Assembly: GCA_023136985.1 (NCBI GenBank)
Contig: JAGLQD010000078.1
Span: forward strand, 1 to 22,138
From: Candidatus Sabulitectum sp.
GTDB taxonomy: Bacteria; Fermentibacterota; Fermentibacteria; Fermentibacterales; JCC-6
Length of the DNA stretch: 22,138 nucleotides
Reading direction: 5' to 3'
The notes beneath the pieces are model-generated. The model saw only the letters and a list, made by a program, of their open reading frames with translations. It did not search any database and was not told the origin of the DNA. How positions within the stretch are numbered: the stretch's first letter is position 1; each line of letters opens with the position of its first letter. The translations under genes and the position numbers were made by a program. This document shows, in pieces, positions 1-7,659 of this stretch.

Positions 1-998
1 AACCCCAGAGCGAATCTCCATGGCTGTCCGGGGGAATTGCAGCAGCTCTTTTTCCTCAAAATCATCTTGTTATTTCAGTCAATCCGGCGTCGGTGGGGGT
101 TCTTTCAGGACCTGCGGTCTCTATTTCAGCTTCAAGGCCTTTCGGCTTCAGAGACCTTGACAGAACAGCAATTGCCGGTGGCAGCTCCACAGATAAATTT
201 GCTTTTGCAGGGCTTGTAAGTTATTCCGGAAGAGGCGGGTATGGCGAAGCTACAGCAACAGTTGCTGCAGCTTCGGCTCTTCGTATGGGAATAGTTGCAG
301 GCAGCTCCGTATCCATTCATCAGATACAGATAGAAGGTTTTGGCAGCGGTACCGCAGTGTCTACTGATCTTGGATTGATAGCAAGACCGTTCAAGGGGTT
401 CTTTCTGGGTGGATCTGTAAGAGGTCTCTACAGTTCCTCTCTTACGGAAACAGGAATGGGGGCTGTTCCCCGTACAGTTTCAGGTGCATTGGGAGTATGC
501 CCAGTCGAAGGGGTTCTTGTTGCCGCAGGAGCTGCGATTCACCAGTATGCGGGAAAAGAGTATTCTGTGGTAACACTTGTAGAGCCACTTACCGGAGTAT
601 CTCTCTCCTTTTCTCTTCAGACGCCACCTGTACGGATGGGAATGGGGCTTCATGTTTCCCTCTCTGCAGTTTCAATGCAGTACGGATACTCTACCCACCC
701 CGAGCTGGCCAGCGGTCACTCAGTTGCTCTGTCATATGGCTCGGGGTCTTTTCACCCGGAGCCTCTTCAGGCGGCAGAAGAGCAGAACCTGTCGGAACCT
801 GTAAGTTTCCCCATAAACATCAACACTGCCACCGAGGAAGAACTGGTAAACATTCCAGGTATTGGCCCTTCCAGGGCATCCACCATCCGGAACTACATCG
901 ATACATTCGGTACTTTTCACTCAGTTGATCAATTGATAGAGGTTCCGGGAATAGGGGCCACTACCCTTGAGAATCTCAGGGCTTATCTTACCGTATAA
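1..998 (+). CDS. Outer-membrane barrel protein fused to C-terminal ComEA-like HhH domain (5' partial)
   Basis: The frame is open from base 3, the window edge, to the TAA at 996-998, giving 331 visible residues. The GTG at 93 is an internal Val, not a start. The visible N-part has a 'VNPASVG' signature and alternating Gly-rich strands, as in PorV/UPF0164-type outer-membrane barrels. The last 62 residues (bases about 810-995) form a double helix-hairpin-helix DNA-binding module. Its signatures are 'ININTATEEEL', 'IPGIGPSRA' and 'VPGIGATTL', the same signatures seen in ComEA of competence systems. A short linker of about 25 residues joins the two parts. ComEA-type HhH domains bind double-stranded DNA non-specifically outside the cytoplasm, so a role in DNA capture at the outer membrane is a fair inference. 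The next gene, another barrel, overlaps by one base (TAATG), so the two are translationally coupled. The signal peptide lies outside the window. Domain calls are firm; function is not. Confidence 0.85.
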   Translation, partial: PQSESPWLSGGIAAALFPQNHLVISVNPASVGVLSGPAVSISASRPFGFRDLDRTAIAGGSSTDKFAFAGLVSYSGRGGYGEATATVAAASALRMGIVAGSSVSIHQIQIEGFGSGTAVSTDLGLIARPFKGFFLGGSVRGLYSSSLTETGMGAVPRTVSGALGVCPVEGVLVAAGAAIHQYAGKEYSVVTLVEPLTGVSLSFSLQTPPVRMGMGLHVSLSAVSMQYGYSTHPELASGHSVALSYGSGSFHPEPLQAAEEQNLSEPVSFPININTATEEELVNIPGIGPSRASTIRNYIDTFGTFHSVDQLIEVPGIGATTLENLRAYLTV

Positions 999-2464
999 TG
1001 ATAGAACTATTTGCAATACTAAGCCTTGTTGCTGCCTCCGGAGACTTCAGAGTCAGAGCCGGGCAGAGCTGGCCTGATCCGGCTGGAATCACCTCCAGCC
1101 TCTGGCAGGGCGGTTCCATTTCCTTTTATGAGAGGCTGCGCTTCGATCTGGGGGCATGGTCAACGGTTCTTCTTACAGAGAAAGATCCCGGGGAAGAGTG
1201 GGGAGATCTCATAACAGGAGGCGTCAGTTATTCTGATCCCGGATCTATAAAGGTTGCTGCAGGAGGTCTGCGTGTGCAGTTTGCCCATGGGCTTATTCTT
1301 TCTCACCCAGGACCGTGGTCCGGAGGCGATCCGCTGAATCTTTCAAAGACCCCAAGCTGGAGGATGCGCATGGAACTTTCTGAAAGCCCGGGAGCCAACG
1401 ATGCTCAACCTCTTACCGGTGCCTTGGCTGAATACAGTTTTGGCAGTGTTACCGTTTCCACAGTTCTGGGATGGTCCCTGATAGACCCGGGTTCGTCAGG
1501 GCTTCACAGAACTGAAAGCGAGATAGTAAGCAAACATTCAGTTGAAGAGAAACTCGCGGTTGTCAGGGCTGGATCGGGTCCTGCGGGAGTTTCTTTTGCC
1601 TTTGTATCCCGGAATAATGAAGAAGACTCCACTGAGGAATCCTTCTCGGCTGTGGGAGCTGATTTTCTCTTCGAGAGTGAAGACGGCCTGCTTACCGGCG
1701 AAGTTACTGCAGATCTTGATTCTACTTTCAATTTTTTGCTGTCAGGCAGCAGGGGGCTCTCTGATTTCCGCCATGCCCTGACCATGAGCAGGTATACAGG
1801 CAGCAGGCCTCGAAGTGCAGGAAGCTTTGGAACAGACCACCTTTTCGGCGCCGGGTACGGATTAAGATGGAAACCTCAGCAAGGGCTTACTCTGGACGCA
1901 GGGGCTCTTGTGCTGGATAAGGAAGAAGAAGATTCCTATAAATTCGGTCTTCAGTTCACAGAGAGACCCGGCAGCAGAACGAACCTCACCCAGAGATTAA
2001 AGCTGGCAGTAACGGAAGATGAAAGAACATACAGAGCTCAGGTCACCGCATCATGGAGCCCCTACTCCGATCTTACTTTAAGCCTTAAACTGCCTGCAAC
2101 CTGGTTTTATAGTGACAGCGACCCAGACGAGAACGGCACAGGTGTCGAGGTTCGATTGAAGCACAGCCCGATGTCCAGCCTGGATATCACAGTTTCGGCT
2201 GCAGCAGGCAGTACAGACGGCTGGAACAGCAGAGTTTACGCGTACTCTCTTTCATTTCCCGGGGAATTCGGTTCAAGGGCATTGTATAATTCATCGATAC
2301 TTCTTCAGGGAGCAGTTTCTCTACATATTTCCGAGAATGCGATCTGCCGGGTAAAAGGAGCCTGGTACTCAATGGAAGGCGCAGAATATCTTGGCAGCGG
2401 CAGCAGTGAAACAGAAGGTCCTTCCAGAACATCTGCAGGAATGCAGATCGACTGGAATTTCTGA
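998..2464 (+). CDS. Outer-membrane beta-barrel protein, partner of the HhH-barrel protein
   Basis: This 488-residue protein has a short hydrophobic N-terminus (residues 1-14, without the usual basic residues). Alternating amphipathic strands follow, and it ends in '...MQIDWNF'; a terminal Phe is typical of BAM-inserted barrels. The segment from about residue 40 to 110 ('ERLRFDLGAW', 'TEKDPGEEWGD', 'GGLRVQFAHGLIL') resembles, from memory, the barrel part of Bacteroidota proteins in which N-terminal HhH repeats and a C-terminal barrel form one polypeptide. Here the HhH lies on the preceding gene instead. The ATG overlaps that gene's stop by one base, so the two products are probably made together. 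No catalytic motif is visible. A surface channel or scaffold linked to DNA handling is possible but inferred. The start could be slightly different because the signal peptide is atypical. Confidence 0.8.
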   Translation: MIELFAILSLVAASGDFRVRAGQSWPDPAGITSSLWQGGSISFYERLRFDLGAWSTVLLTEKDPGEEWGDLITGGVSYSDPGSIKVAAGGLRVQFAHGLILSHPGPWSGGDPLNLSKTPSWRMRMELSESPGANDAQPLTGALAEYSFGSVTVSTVLGWSLIDPGSSGLHRTESEIVSKHSVEEKLAVVRAGSGPAGVSFAFVSRNNEEDSTEESFSAVGADFLFESEDGLLTGEVTADLDSTFNFLLSGSRGLSDFRHALTMSRYTGSRPRSAGSFGTDHLFGAGYGLRWKPQQGLTLDAGALVLDKEEEDSYKFGLQFTERPGSRTNLTQRLKLAVTEDERTYRAQVTASWSPYSDLTLSLKLPATWFYSDSDPDENGTGVEVRLKHSPMSSLDITVSAAAGSTDGWNSRVYAYSLSFPGEFGSRALYNSSILLQGAVSLHISENAICRVKGAWYSMEGAEYLGSGSSETEGPSRTSAGMQIDWNF

Positions 2465-2482
2465 AAAAGGAGATCGTGAAAA

Positions 2483-2974
2483 ATGAGACCATCATGGGAT
2501 CAGTATTTCCTCAAGCTGGCCATGCTTGCCAGCGAAAGAGCTACCTGTCCAAGAATGCACTGCGGTTGTGTTCTTGTTAAACACAAGCATGTACTGGCCA
2601 CAGGCTATAACGGATCTCTTCCAGGCCTTCCGCATTGTGATGATATCGGGTGTCTGATCGTGGATGATCACTGTATCCGCACCAATCACGCAGAGATGAA
2701 TGCTCTTATGCAGGCTGCGAAGAACGGTGTTTCCATCAATCAGGGAACTGCCTATGTAACCAACATGCCGTGTACCACATGCGCAAAGGCACTGATCGGG
2801 GCTGGAATAAAAAGAGTGGTTGTATTCAGTGACTACCATTCCACCCATGCAGAGAAGTTTTTTAAAGACGCTGATGTACGGCTGGACAGGCAGACCATGC
2901 CGTCAAAAGAGATCGAATACGATCTTGAAGATTACTCCAGTGCAAAGAAGTTTACAGATAAAAATGGAAATTAA
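2483..2974 (+). CDS. comEB: dCMP deaminase, ComEB family
   Basis: A 163-residue zinc-dependent cytidine/deoxycytidylate deaminase that converts dCMP to dUMP for dTTP synthesis in the cytoplasm. The zinc site is complete: H69-A70-E71 ('NHAEMNAL') with E71 as the proton shuttle, and C97/C100 in 'MPCTTCAKAL'. The N-terminal 'SWDQYFLKLAMLAS' and 'TGYNGSLPGLPHC' are characteristic of the dCMP deaminase/ComEB branch. Length is normal for the family. AAGGAG (2467-2472) lies 10 bases before the ATG and supports this start. The gene follows the barrel gene by 18 bases in the same direction. In Bacillus the comEA-comEB-comEC operon has an HhH protein beside this same enzyme, although comEB itself is dispensable for transformation. 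No comEC is seen here. Confidence 0.95.
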   Translation: MRPSWDQYFLKLAMLASERATCPRMHCGCVLVKHKHVLATGYNGSLPGLPHCDDIGCLIVDDHCIRTNHAEMNALMQAAKNGVSINQGTAYVTNMPCTTCAKALIGAGIKRVVVFSDYHSTHAEKFFKDADVRLDRQTMPSKEIEYDLEDYSSAKKFTDKNGN

Positions 2975-2992
2975 CAGCAAGGGAATGTTGCG

Positions 2993-3940
2993 GTGACGAA
3001 ACATGTATTTGGCCCTGTCCCCTCCAGAAGGCTGGGTATTTCTCTCGGGGTAGATTTGATACCCCGCAAAGTTTGTTCTTTTGATTGTGTTTACTGTGAA
3101 TGCGGGGCCACAACAAAACTTACTGTGGAGAGAAAAGAATATGTTCTGCAGAAGCAGATAGAGACAGAACTTGTTTCGTATTTTAAGAATAATCCAGATC
3201 CAGAGTACATTACCCTTTCCGGTTCTGGAGAGCCTACTTTGAACCTTCATTTTGGACAGGTGATCCGGTTTCTCAAACGCAACTGGTCTCATCTTCCCGT
3301 GGCAGTTTTAACAAATGGCAGTTTGTTGAGCGACCCTGTGGTCAGGAAAGAGCTTATGGAAGCAGATTTGATATTGCCGTCTCTTGATACTGCATCACAG
3401 GAGGTATTCTTCAGAATAAACAGACCTGTAGAGAGTATCAAGATCGGCGACTATATACAGGGCCTGATCGATTTCCGGAAAGAGTACCGGAAAAAAATAT
3501 GGCTGGAGGTATTGATTCTTCCGGGCTTCAACGATTCAAAAAAAGAACTGGATCTGCTGAAGGATGCTTTCCAGAGAATTAAACCGGACAAGATACAGAT
3601 AAACAGCCTTGACAGACCCGGGCGGGTTGAGGGGCTGCGCGGGGCGTCTCACAATGAGCTGCTTCAGATAAAAAAATACTGGAACCTGGAAAACGCAGAG
3701 ATTATCCCTGCTGCACTGCAGCGGAAACAATTATCGTCTTACAGTCCCAATATTGAAGAAACCATTCTGGGTACCATTCAAAGACGACCTTGTACTGTTC
3801 AGGATTTGAGTACCGTACTGGGTATACATGTTAATGAGGTTAACAAGTACCTTGCTGTATTGGAAGGCAGGAAGATCATTAGAAGCATCCGGGAAACCAG
3901 AGGCTTATTCTATGCCATGAAAGAACAGACTGAAGAGTAA
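2993..3940 (+). CDS. Radical SAM protein of the COG0731 type with C-terminal winged helix
   Basis: A 315-residue protein starting at a GTG with AAGGGA about 9 bases upstream. The N-terminus 'FGPVPSRRLGISLGVDLIP' and the cluster motif C28-x3-C32-x2-C35 ('CSFDCVYC') bind the [4Fe-4S] cluster that cleaves S-adenosylmethionine. 'LSGSGEPTL' at about residues 75-83 is the GGE-like SAM-binding strand. The TIM-barrel part runs to about residue 235. Residues 250-310 look like a winged-helix domain ('TVQDLSTVLGIHVNEVNKYL'), a common appendage in this group. The family is annotated with wyosine-synthesis-like names, but the substrate in bacteria is not established, and I do not assign one. It is 18 bases downstream of the dCMP deaminase gene, so co-transcription is likely. 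It converges with the lamin-tail gene after 18 bases, with no clear terminator between them. Confidence 0.9.
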   Translation: MTKHVFGPVPSRRLGISLGVDLIPRKVCSFDCVYCECGATTKLTVERKEYVLQKQIETELVSYFKNNPDPEYITLSGSGEPTLNLHFGQVIRFLKRNWSHLPVAVLTNGSLLSDPVVRKELMEADLILPSLDTASQEVFFRINRPVESIKIGDYIQGLIDFRKEYRKKIWLEVLILPGFNDSKKELDLLKDAFQRIKPDKIQINSLDRPGRVEGLRGASHNELLQIKKYWNLENAEIIPAALQRKQLSSYSPNIEETILGTIQRRPCTVQDLSTVLGIHVNEVNKYLAVLEGRKIIRSIRETRGLFYAMKEQTEE

Positions 3941-3958
3941 TAGTGTCGGGGTGTGCCG

Positions 3959-4552
3959 TTAATTTACAAAGGCTTTAATGAATGCCCAGGTGTTCTGGCC
4001 GAACCCGTTTGAGAAAACACTGTTCTGCTTGCCAGGGGTTCCCAGATCGCCATCTCCGTATTCACTTATGCTGTGTTTCCAGCTTTCACGGTCCGCTGCA
4101 GCCCATCCTGGATTAAGCCTTTCCAGAGATGTTCCCGGCTCAATATCCCATCCACTGTCCCAGCTGAAGAATTCCTGGGAGTCTGAATAGTTACCGGCTA
4201 AGATCAGGCTTCCAGACAGGGCAAGAGAGAAAGACCCCCACACCGCATCCGGATTGTAGCCTCCGTTCTCACCTGTCATGCTGCTGGCTCCAACCACAAA
4301 GTAACCATCCGGTGGAATTACATGAGATGAAAAATTAATCACATCATTGTTCTGATTTGTTATGGTCCACTCTGAAAGATTAACCCAGTCGCTGCTGTTG
4401 TTGAACAGTTCTATCCACTGACCCATCTCTGTTGATGATGAAGCCAGGGGATCGATCATTATTTCGTTTATAACCAGACCGCCGCCATCGGTGTCTGTGC
4501 CCAGTGGCGCAACTCCGGATGACAGTATAACTACCACAAGAATCGTTAACAT
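3959..4552 (-). CDS. Secreted lamin-tail domain (LTD) protein
   Basis: A 197-residue exported protein. Residues 1-17 are hydrophobic and read as a signal peptide, though without N-terminal basic residues. Residues 25-125 match the lamin-tail domain: 'LVINEIMIDP', 'GQWIELFNNSSDWVNLSEW', 'IPPDGYFVV'. This is an immunoglobulin-like fold common in extracellular proteins of FCB and related bacteria. The later 'PGTSLERLNPGW' and 'GTPGKQN' are also usual LTD features. There is no T9SS-type sorting tail and no enzyme domain, so a structural or surface-binding role is inferred. AAAGGAGAGG just upstream of the ATG fixes the start. It has its own promoter (4582-4610), placed directly after the trpB terminator, so it is a separate transcription unit. 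Confidence 0.88.
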   Translation of the reverse strand: MLTILVVVILSSGVAPLGTDTDGGGLVINEIMIDPLASSSTEMGQWIELFNNSSDWVNLSEWTITNQNNDVINFSSHVIPPDGYFVVGASSMTGENGGYNPDAVWGSFSLALSGSLILAGNYSDSQEFFSWDSGWDIEPGTSLERLNPGWAAADRESWKHSISEYGDGDLGTPGKQNSVFSNGFGQNTWAFIKAFVN

Positions 4553-4581
4553 GTACCTCTCCTTTCCCCTTATACAACATT

Positions 4582-4610
4582 AGGATAGAACAGTAGCGCT
4601 GTCAGGTCAA
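4582..4610 (-). promoter_or_regulatory. Sigma70-type promoter of the lamin-tail gene
   Basis: Reading the minus strand, TTGACC (4610-4605), a 17-base spacer and TATCCT (4587-4582) precede the lamin-tail ATG by about 30 bases. Transcription would start near 4575 and include the strong Shine-Dalgarno. It lies immediately downstream of the trpB terminator. Prediction by pattern only. Confidence 0.55.
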
Positions 4611-4619
4611 GTGGGGGGG

Positions 4620-4654
4620 AAAAATGGAGCGGTTGCCATATCTCAGGCAACCGC
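4620..4654 (-). terminator. Rho-independent terminator of trpB
   Basis: A perfect 9-bp stem (4646-4654 with 4629-4637, arm GCGGTTGCC) with an 8-base loop lies 14 bases past the trpB stop on the minus strand. It is followed by a run of five T (4624-4620), separated from the stem by four bases. Confidence 0.8.
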
Positions 4655-4667
4655 AGGGGCGTTTGAT

Positions 4668-5942
4668 TCAGCTGTTCTGATAGGCTGCCAGATCAAGATA
4701 GCCATGACCGCTGAGGTTAAAGAGGATCACCTTTTTTTCTCCTGATTCTTTGGCCTCCACAGCAGAGTCAATGGCAGCTGCAATGGCATGGGTAGACTCC
4801 GGTGCAGGAAGAATGCCTTCGATCTGTGTAAACATTTTCCCGTGATTCAGCACTATTTCCTGAGTGTACGCAACGGGGTTTACAATACCAAGTTTTACAA
4901 GATGGCTCACCAGGGGCGCCATGCCGTGGTACCGGAGACCTCCTGCGTGTATCGGAGGAGGAACAAAACCAGCCCCCAGTGTATACATCATGTACTTGGG
5001 TGTAAGACCTGAAGCATCGCCGAAATCGTATTTCAGCTTTCCCTCGGTAAGGGTTGGGCAGACCGTGGGTTCCACTGCGGTAAAGCTGATATGATCACCG
5101 CCTGTAAGCATTCTTTCTATGAATGGAAAAGCAATTCCAGCAAAATTAGACCCGCCTCCTACGCAGCCTATGATCTCTGTTGGATATTCTCCCATCTCCT
5201 CCATCTGCATGATACACTCCTGGCCGATTATGGACTGATGCAGACACACTGCGTCTGTGACGCTGCCAAGGCTGTAGCATGAATTCTTCCGTGTAAGAAC
5301 AACTTCTACAGCCTCACTGATGGCAATACCCAGGCTTCCAGGATGATCCGGGTCCTTCTCAAGAAAACTTCGCCCTGATTCTGTCAGTTCACTGGGGCTG
5401 GCGCAGACATTACCACCGTGCATGTTGATAAATACTTTTCGCAGAGGTTTCTGCAGAAAACTTGCCCTGACCATGAAAACATCCAGATCCAGAGCGAATC
5501 TGCTGCATGCCTGGGCAAGTGCGCTTCCCCACTGACCGGCGCCTGTCTCAGTTGTTATCCTGGCTATCCCGTCACTGGCTGCAAAGTACGCCTGAGGCAG
5601 GGCGGTATTGCTCTTGTGGCTTCCTGCGGGATTTGTTCCCTCGTACTTGTAGTAGATGTGTGCCGGTGTATCCAGAGCCCGTTCAAGTTCTGTGGCTCGG
5701 ATCAGAGGAGACGGGCGGTAGACCCTGTAAGCATCCAGAACTTCCTCTGGAATGGGAACCCTTGGTTCCATTGTTGTTTCATGATCGATCAATCCTGACG
5801 GGAACAGTGCTGAAAGAACTTCCGGCCCCACTGGAGCTCCGTCCGGCCCAACTGGTGGTGGAGGAAGAGAGGGAAGAAAAGGCTTGATGTTCGTGTATTC
5901 TTTAGGCAGGAAATTGCTGCCTCTCGAAGAAAATCTTCGCAT
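4668..5942 (-). CDS. trpB: Tryptophan synthase beta chain-like protein, TrpB2 type
   Basis: A 424-residue PLP enzyme that joins indole and L-serine to give L-tryptophan. K110 in 'GTNPAGSHKSNTA' is the Schiff-base lysine. 'ETGAGQWG' (132-139) holds the catalytic Glu, 'GGGSN' (262-266) binds the PLP phosphate, and 'NLSGHGYLDL' closes the C-terminus. The long N-terminal extension ('LPPPPVGPDGAPVGPE') and the motif forms are those of the TrpB2 branch (TIGR01415), not TrpB1. No trpA or other trp gene adjoins it; the neighbours are a lamin-tail gene and malQ. TrpB2 enzymes often work without the alpha subunit, salvaging free indole, and an alternative serine-deaminase-like activity has been discussed for some. 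AGGAG six bases before the ATG supports the start. It ends at a clear terminator. I found no convincing promoter in the 186 bases separating it from malQ. Confidence 0.95.
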   Translation of the reverse strand: MRRFSSRGSNFLPKEYTNIKPFLPSLPPPPVGPDGAPVGPEVLSALFPSGLIDHETTMEPRVPIPEEVLDAYRVYRPSPLIRATELERALDTPAHIYYKYEGTNPAGSHKSNTALPQAYFAASDGIARITTETGAGQWGSALAQACSRFALDLDVFMVRASFLQKPLRKVFINMHGGNVCASPSELTESGRSFLEKDPDHPGSLGIAISEAVEVVLTRKNSCYSLGSVTDAVCLHQSIIGQECIMQMEEMGEYPTEIIGCVGGGSNFAGIAFPFIERMLTGGDHISFTAVEPTVCPTLTEGKLKYDFGDASGLTPKYMMYTLGAGFVPPPIHAGGLRYHGMAPLVSHLVKLGIVNPVAYTQEIVLNHGKMFTQIEGILPAPESTHAIAAAIDSAVEAKESGEKKVILFNLSGHGYLDLAAYQNS

Positions 5943-6128
5943 GATATACTCCTATGATGTTACTATAAGGTAATTTACAAAAACTGAGATGTATAGAACT
6001 TCTGAGTATTAGTTATGGACGGAGAAACCCGCCCACCAGCGCCATGCGAATGTGCTGATAAGAACTGAACAATTCGAAAGGAATAGATAGCTTTGCATCC
6101 GGGTAAGATGCACAGGATATAGGAAATG

Positions 6129-7490
6129 TCAACTGCTGCGGGAAAGGTCTTGAACCTCCGGCAATCCTGTCATTCTCCAGCTCCAGTTGCCGGAGGCACT
6201 TGATGGCGTGTTCATTCTTGCTGAAGAATCGAGTTCCAGAATGTCCTGCATGGGGATAACTGCCAGCTCCGAAGAAGAGGACAGAGCAATTTGAATCACT
6301 GAATTAACAGAGCTGAAACCCAGTTCTCTGCCGGTTGAACCGATCCATCCGGCGGTTGTGTCATTGTCATGAGTACCGGTGTAGATCACGCTTGCAGGTT
6401 CGATGCTGTCAATGGAAAATCCAGGATCCTGAAGAGCGAAGTGAAGAACTATCATGCCGGGAAAACCACATTCTTTTCTAAGGTCATGTACAGACTGAGT
6501 GATAAGCCCCAGGTCTTCCGCAACAACAGGGAGTGTGCCAAGTTCTTTTTCCATGGCTGTGAACAGATCAATTCCCGGACCGTTGACCCATTTCCCATTT
6601 ACTGCTGTTTTTTCCCCGGCAGAGATCTCCCAGTACTGGGAGAATCCTCTGAAGTGATCAATGCGCACAGCGTCATGAAGCTGTATGGTGGATCCTATTC
6701 GCCTTGTCCACCAGCGGAAACCTGACCGGGCACAGGCATCCCAGTCGTACACAGGGTTTCCCCAGAGCTGGCCGGTCTGGCTGAAATAGTCCGGAGGAAC
6801 ACCGGCAACCGCAGAAGGTGATCCATTCTCATCAAGTTTGAAAAGTTCTCTGTTGAAAAACACATCGCATGAGTCGTGAGCAGCGTATATGGGAATATCT
6901 CCCAGTATTCTGATTCCCAGTGAATTGCAGTATTTCTTAAGGTTCATCCACTGCAGGTGAAAAAAATACTGAATCATAGAGTGAATCAGAAGAGAGTCAG
7001 GATCAGGAGTGTCAGTATTGTCCCAGAGAATCCAGGGTCTTCCGGAGTTCATCTCTTTCTTTGCTGCAAACCAGCTCCACTCTTTAACCCAGCTCTTTTT
7101 CAAGAAATCCTCGAATCCCGGGATCCCTGCCTTTACCCCGCGACTGGCGGCGAGGCCAAGCAGAGCTGTTCTGCAAGAAAGCTTCTTCCAGGAAACGGTG
7201 GAGAAGGAACTGACCTGTGCAGAGTCAAGTTCAGTTCCAGACAGCAGCCCCGTTCTAAACAGTTCCGCAGGAGAGATAAGAAGAGGGTTTCCTGCAAAAG
7301 AGGAGAGTGCCTGATAGGGGGAATTGGCATAAACCGGTTGCGTCAGAGGTAAAACCTGCCATACTGACACGCCGGAGTCGGCCATCCAGCGGGCAAAGTC
7401 AAATGCTTCGGAACCCAGAGTTCCGATACCCCACTTTCCGGAAAGCGATGTGGGATGCAGCAGTATTCCAGTTTCACGGTCAAAAAGCAT
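6129..7490 (-). CDS. malQ: 4-alpha-glucanotransferase (amylomaltase, GH77)
   Basis: A 453-residue cytoplasmic enzyme that transfers alpha-1,4-glucan segments between maltodextrins or glycogen. Visible family motifs: 'GILLHPTSLSGKWGIGTLG' near the N-terminus; 'ANSPYQALSSFAGNPLLIS'; 'GDIPIYAAHDSCDVF'; 'AVRIDHFRGF' with nucleophile D278; 'VVAEDLG' with acid/base E325; 'GTHDNDTTAGW' with D375; and 'ARMNTPSSASGNWSWR'. It is of the short bacterial amylomaltase type. It stops 14 residues after the 'NWSWR' motif, where relatives carry a somewhat longer closing helix, so the last helix is short or degraded. The ATG is the only usable in-frame start before an upstream TAA. GGAGAG lies just 2 bases before it, an unusually tight Shine-Dalgarno spacing. 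A strong promoter and a hairpin-bearing leader of about 130 bases precede it. Confidence 0.95.
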   Translation of the reverse strand: MLFDRETGILLHPTSLSGKWGIGTLGSEAFDFARWMADSGVSVWQVLPLTQPVYANSPYQALSSFAGNPLLISPAELFRTGLLSGTELDSAQVSSFSTVSWKKLSCRTALLGLAASRGVKAGIPGFEDFLKKSWVKEWSWFAAKKEMNSGRPWILWDNTDTPDPDSLLIHSMIQYFFHLQWMNLKKYCNSLGIRILGDIPIYAAHDSCDVFFNRELFKLDENGSPSAVAGVPPDYFSQTGQLWGNPVYDWDACARSGFRWWTRRIGSTIQLHDAVRIDHFRGFSQYWEISAGEKTAVNGKWVNGPGIDLFTAMEKELGTLPVVAEDLGLITQSVHDLRKECGFPGMIVLHFALQDPGFSIDSIEPASVIYTGTHDNDTTAGWIGSTGRELGFSSVNSVIQIALSSSSELAVIPMQDILELDSSARMNTPSSASGNWSWRMTGLPEVQDLSRSS

Positions 7491-7504
7491 TTCTCTCCAT
7501 TCGT

Positions 7505-7560
7505 TTCGGTGGAAAAATACTTATAACGTACAGTGCCCGCCACCGAAGTGGCGGGCACTG
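7505..7560 (-). promoter_or_regulatory. Structured 5' leader of malQ with UUCG-capped 13-bp hairpin
   Basis: Minus-strand transcripts contain a perfect 13-bp stem (7560-7548 with 7543-7531, arm CAGTGCCCGCCAC) closed by a TTCG loop in C(UUCG)G context, the very stable tetraloop. Downstream, 7512-7505 reads CCACCGAA. This is exactly complementary to TTCGGTGG, the loop plus the first bases of the 3' arm, and lies just ahead of the Shine-Dalgarno (7498-7493). No U-run directly follows the stem; five T occur about 11 bases on. It could be a terminator-like attenuator, a translational control element or an mRNA stabiliser. Structure is seen; role is inferred. Confidence 0.6.
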
Positions 7561-7630
7561 ATAAGGAAGGAAGGTGTCAAAGAGTTCGTTTTTCCCCGCA
7601 CGCTATTAATGAATCTCTCTGACGGAAAGA

Positions 7631-7659
7631 AGTATACATATATGCTGTCTTGATGTCAA
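7631..7659 (-). promoter_or_regulatory. Strong sigma70-type promoter of malQ
   Basis: On the minus strand TTGACA (7659-7654), a 17-base spacer and TATACT (7636-7631) give 11 of 12 consensus bases. Predicted start is near 7624, leaving a leader of about 130 bases before malQ. Confidence 0.75.

Noticed and set aside
93..95. The GTG at 93 as start of the first gene
   Set aside because: The frame is open to the window edge and the codon encodes the Val of the conserved 'NPASVG' stretch; the true start lies upstream.
497..928. A 143-codon alternative-frame reading inside the first gene
   Set aside because: It is Cys/Arg/Ser-rich shadow sequence over the barrel and HhH coding frame, without domain or ribosome site.
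1..2974. A complete com operon
   Set aside because: Only ComEA-like and ComEB-like parts are present. No comEC or pilus gene is in the window, and ComEB also has a housekeeping role.
5418..5887. Two overlapping plus-strand frames of 126 codons opposite trpB
   Set aside because: trpB is fully conserved on the other strand; these translations are low-complexity shadows.
6094..6112. TGCATC/GATGCA inverted repeat as malQ terminator
   Set aside because: A 6-bp stem without a clear T-run on the minus strand is too weak to call.
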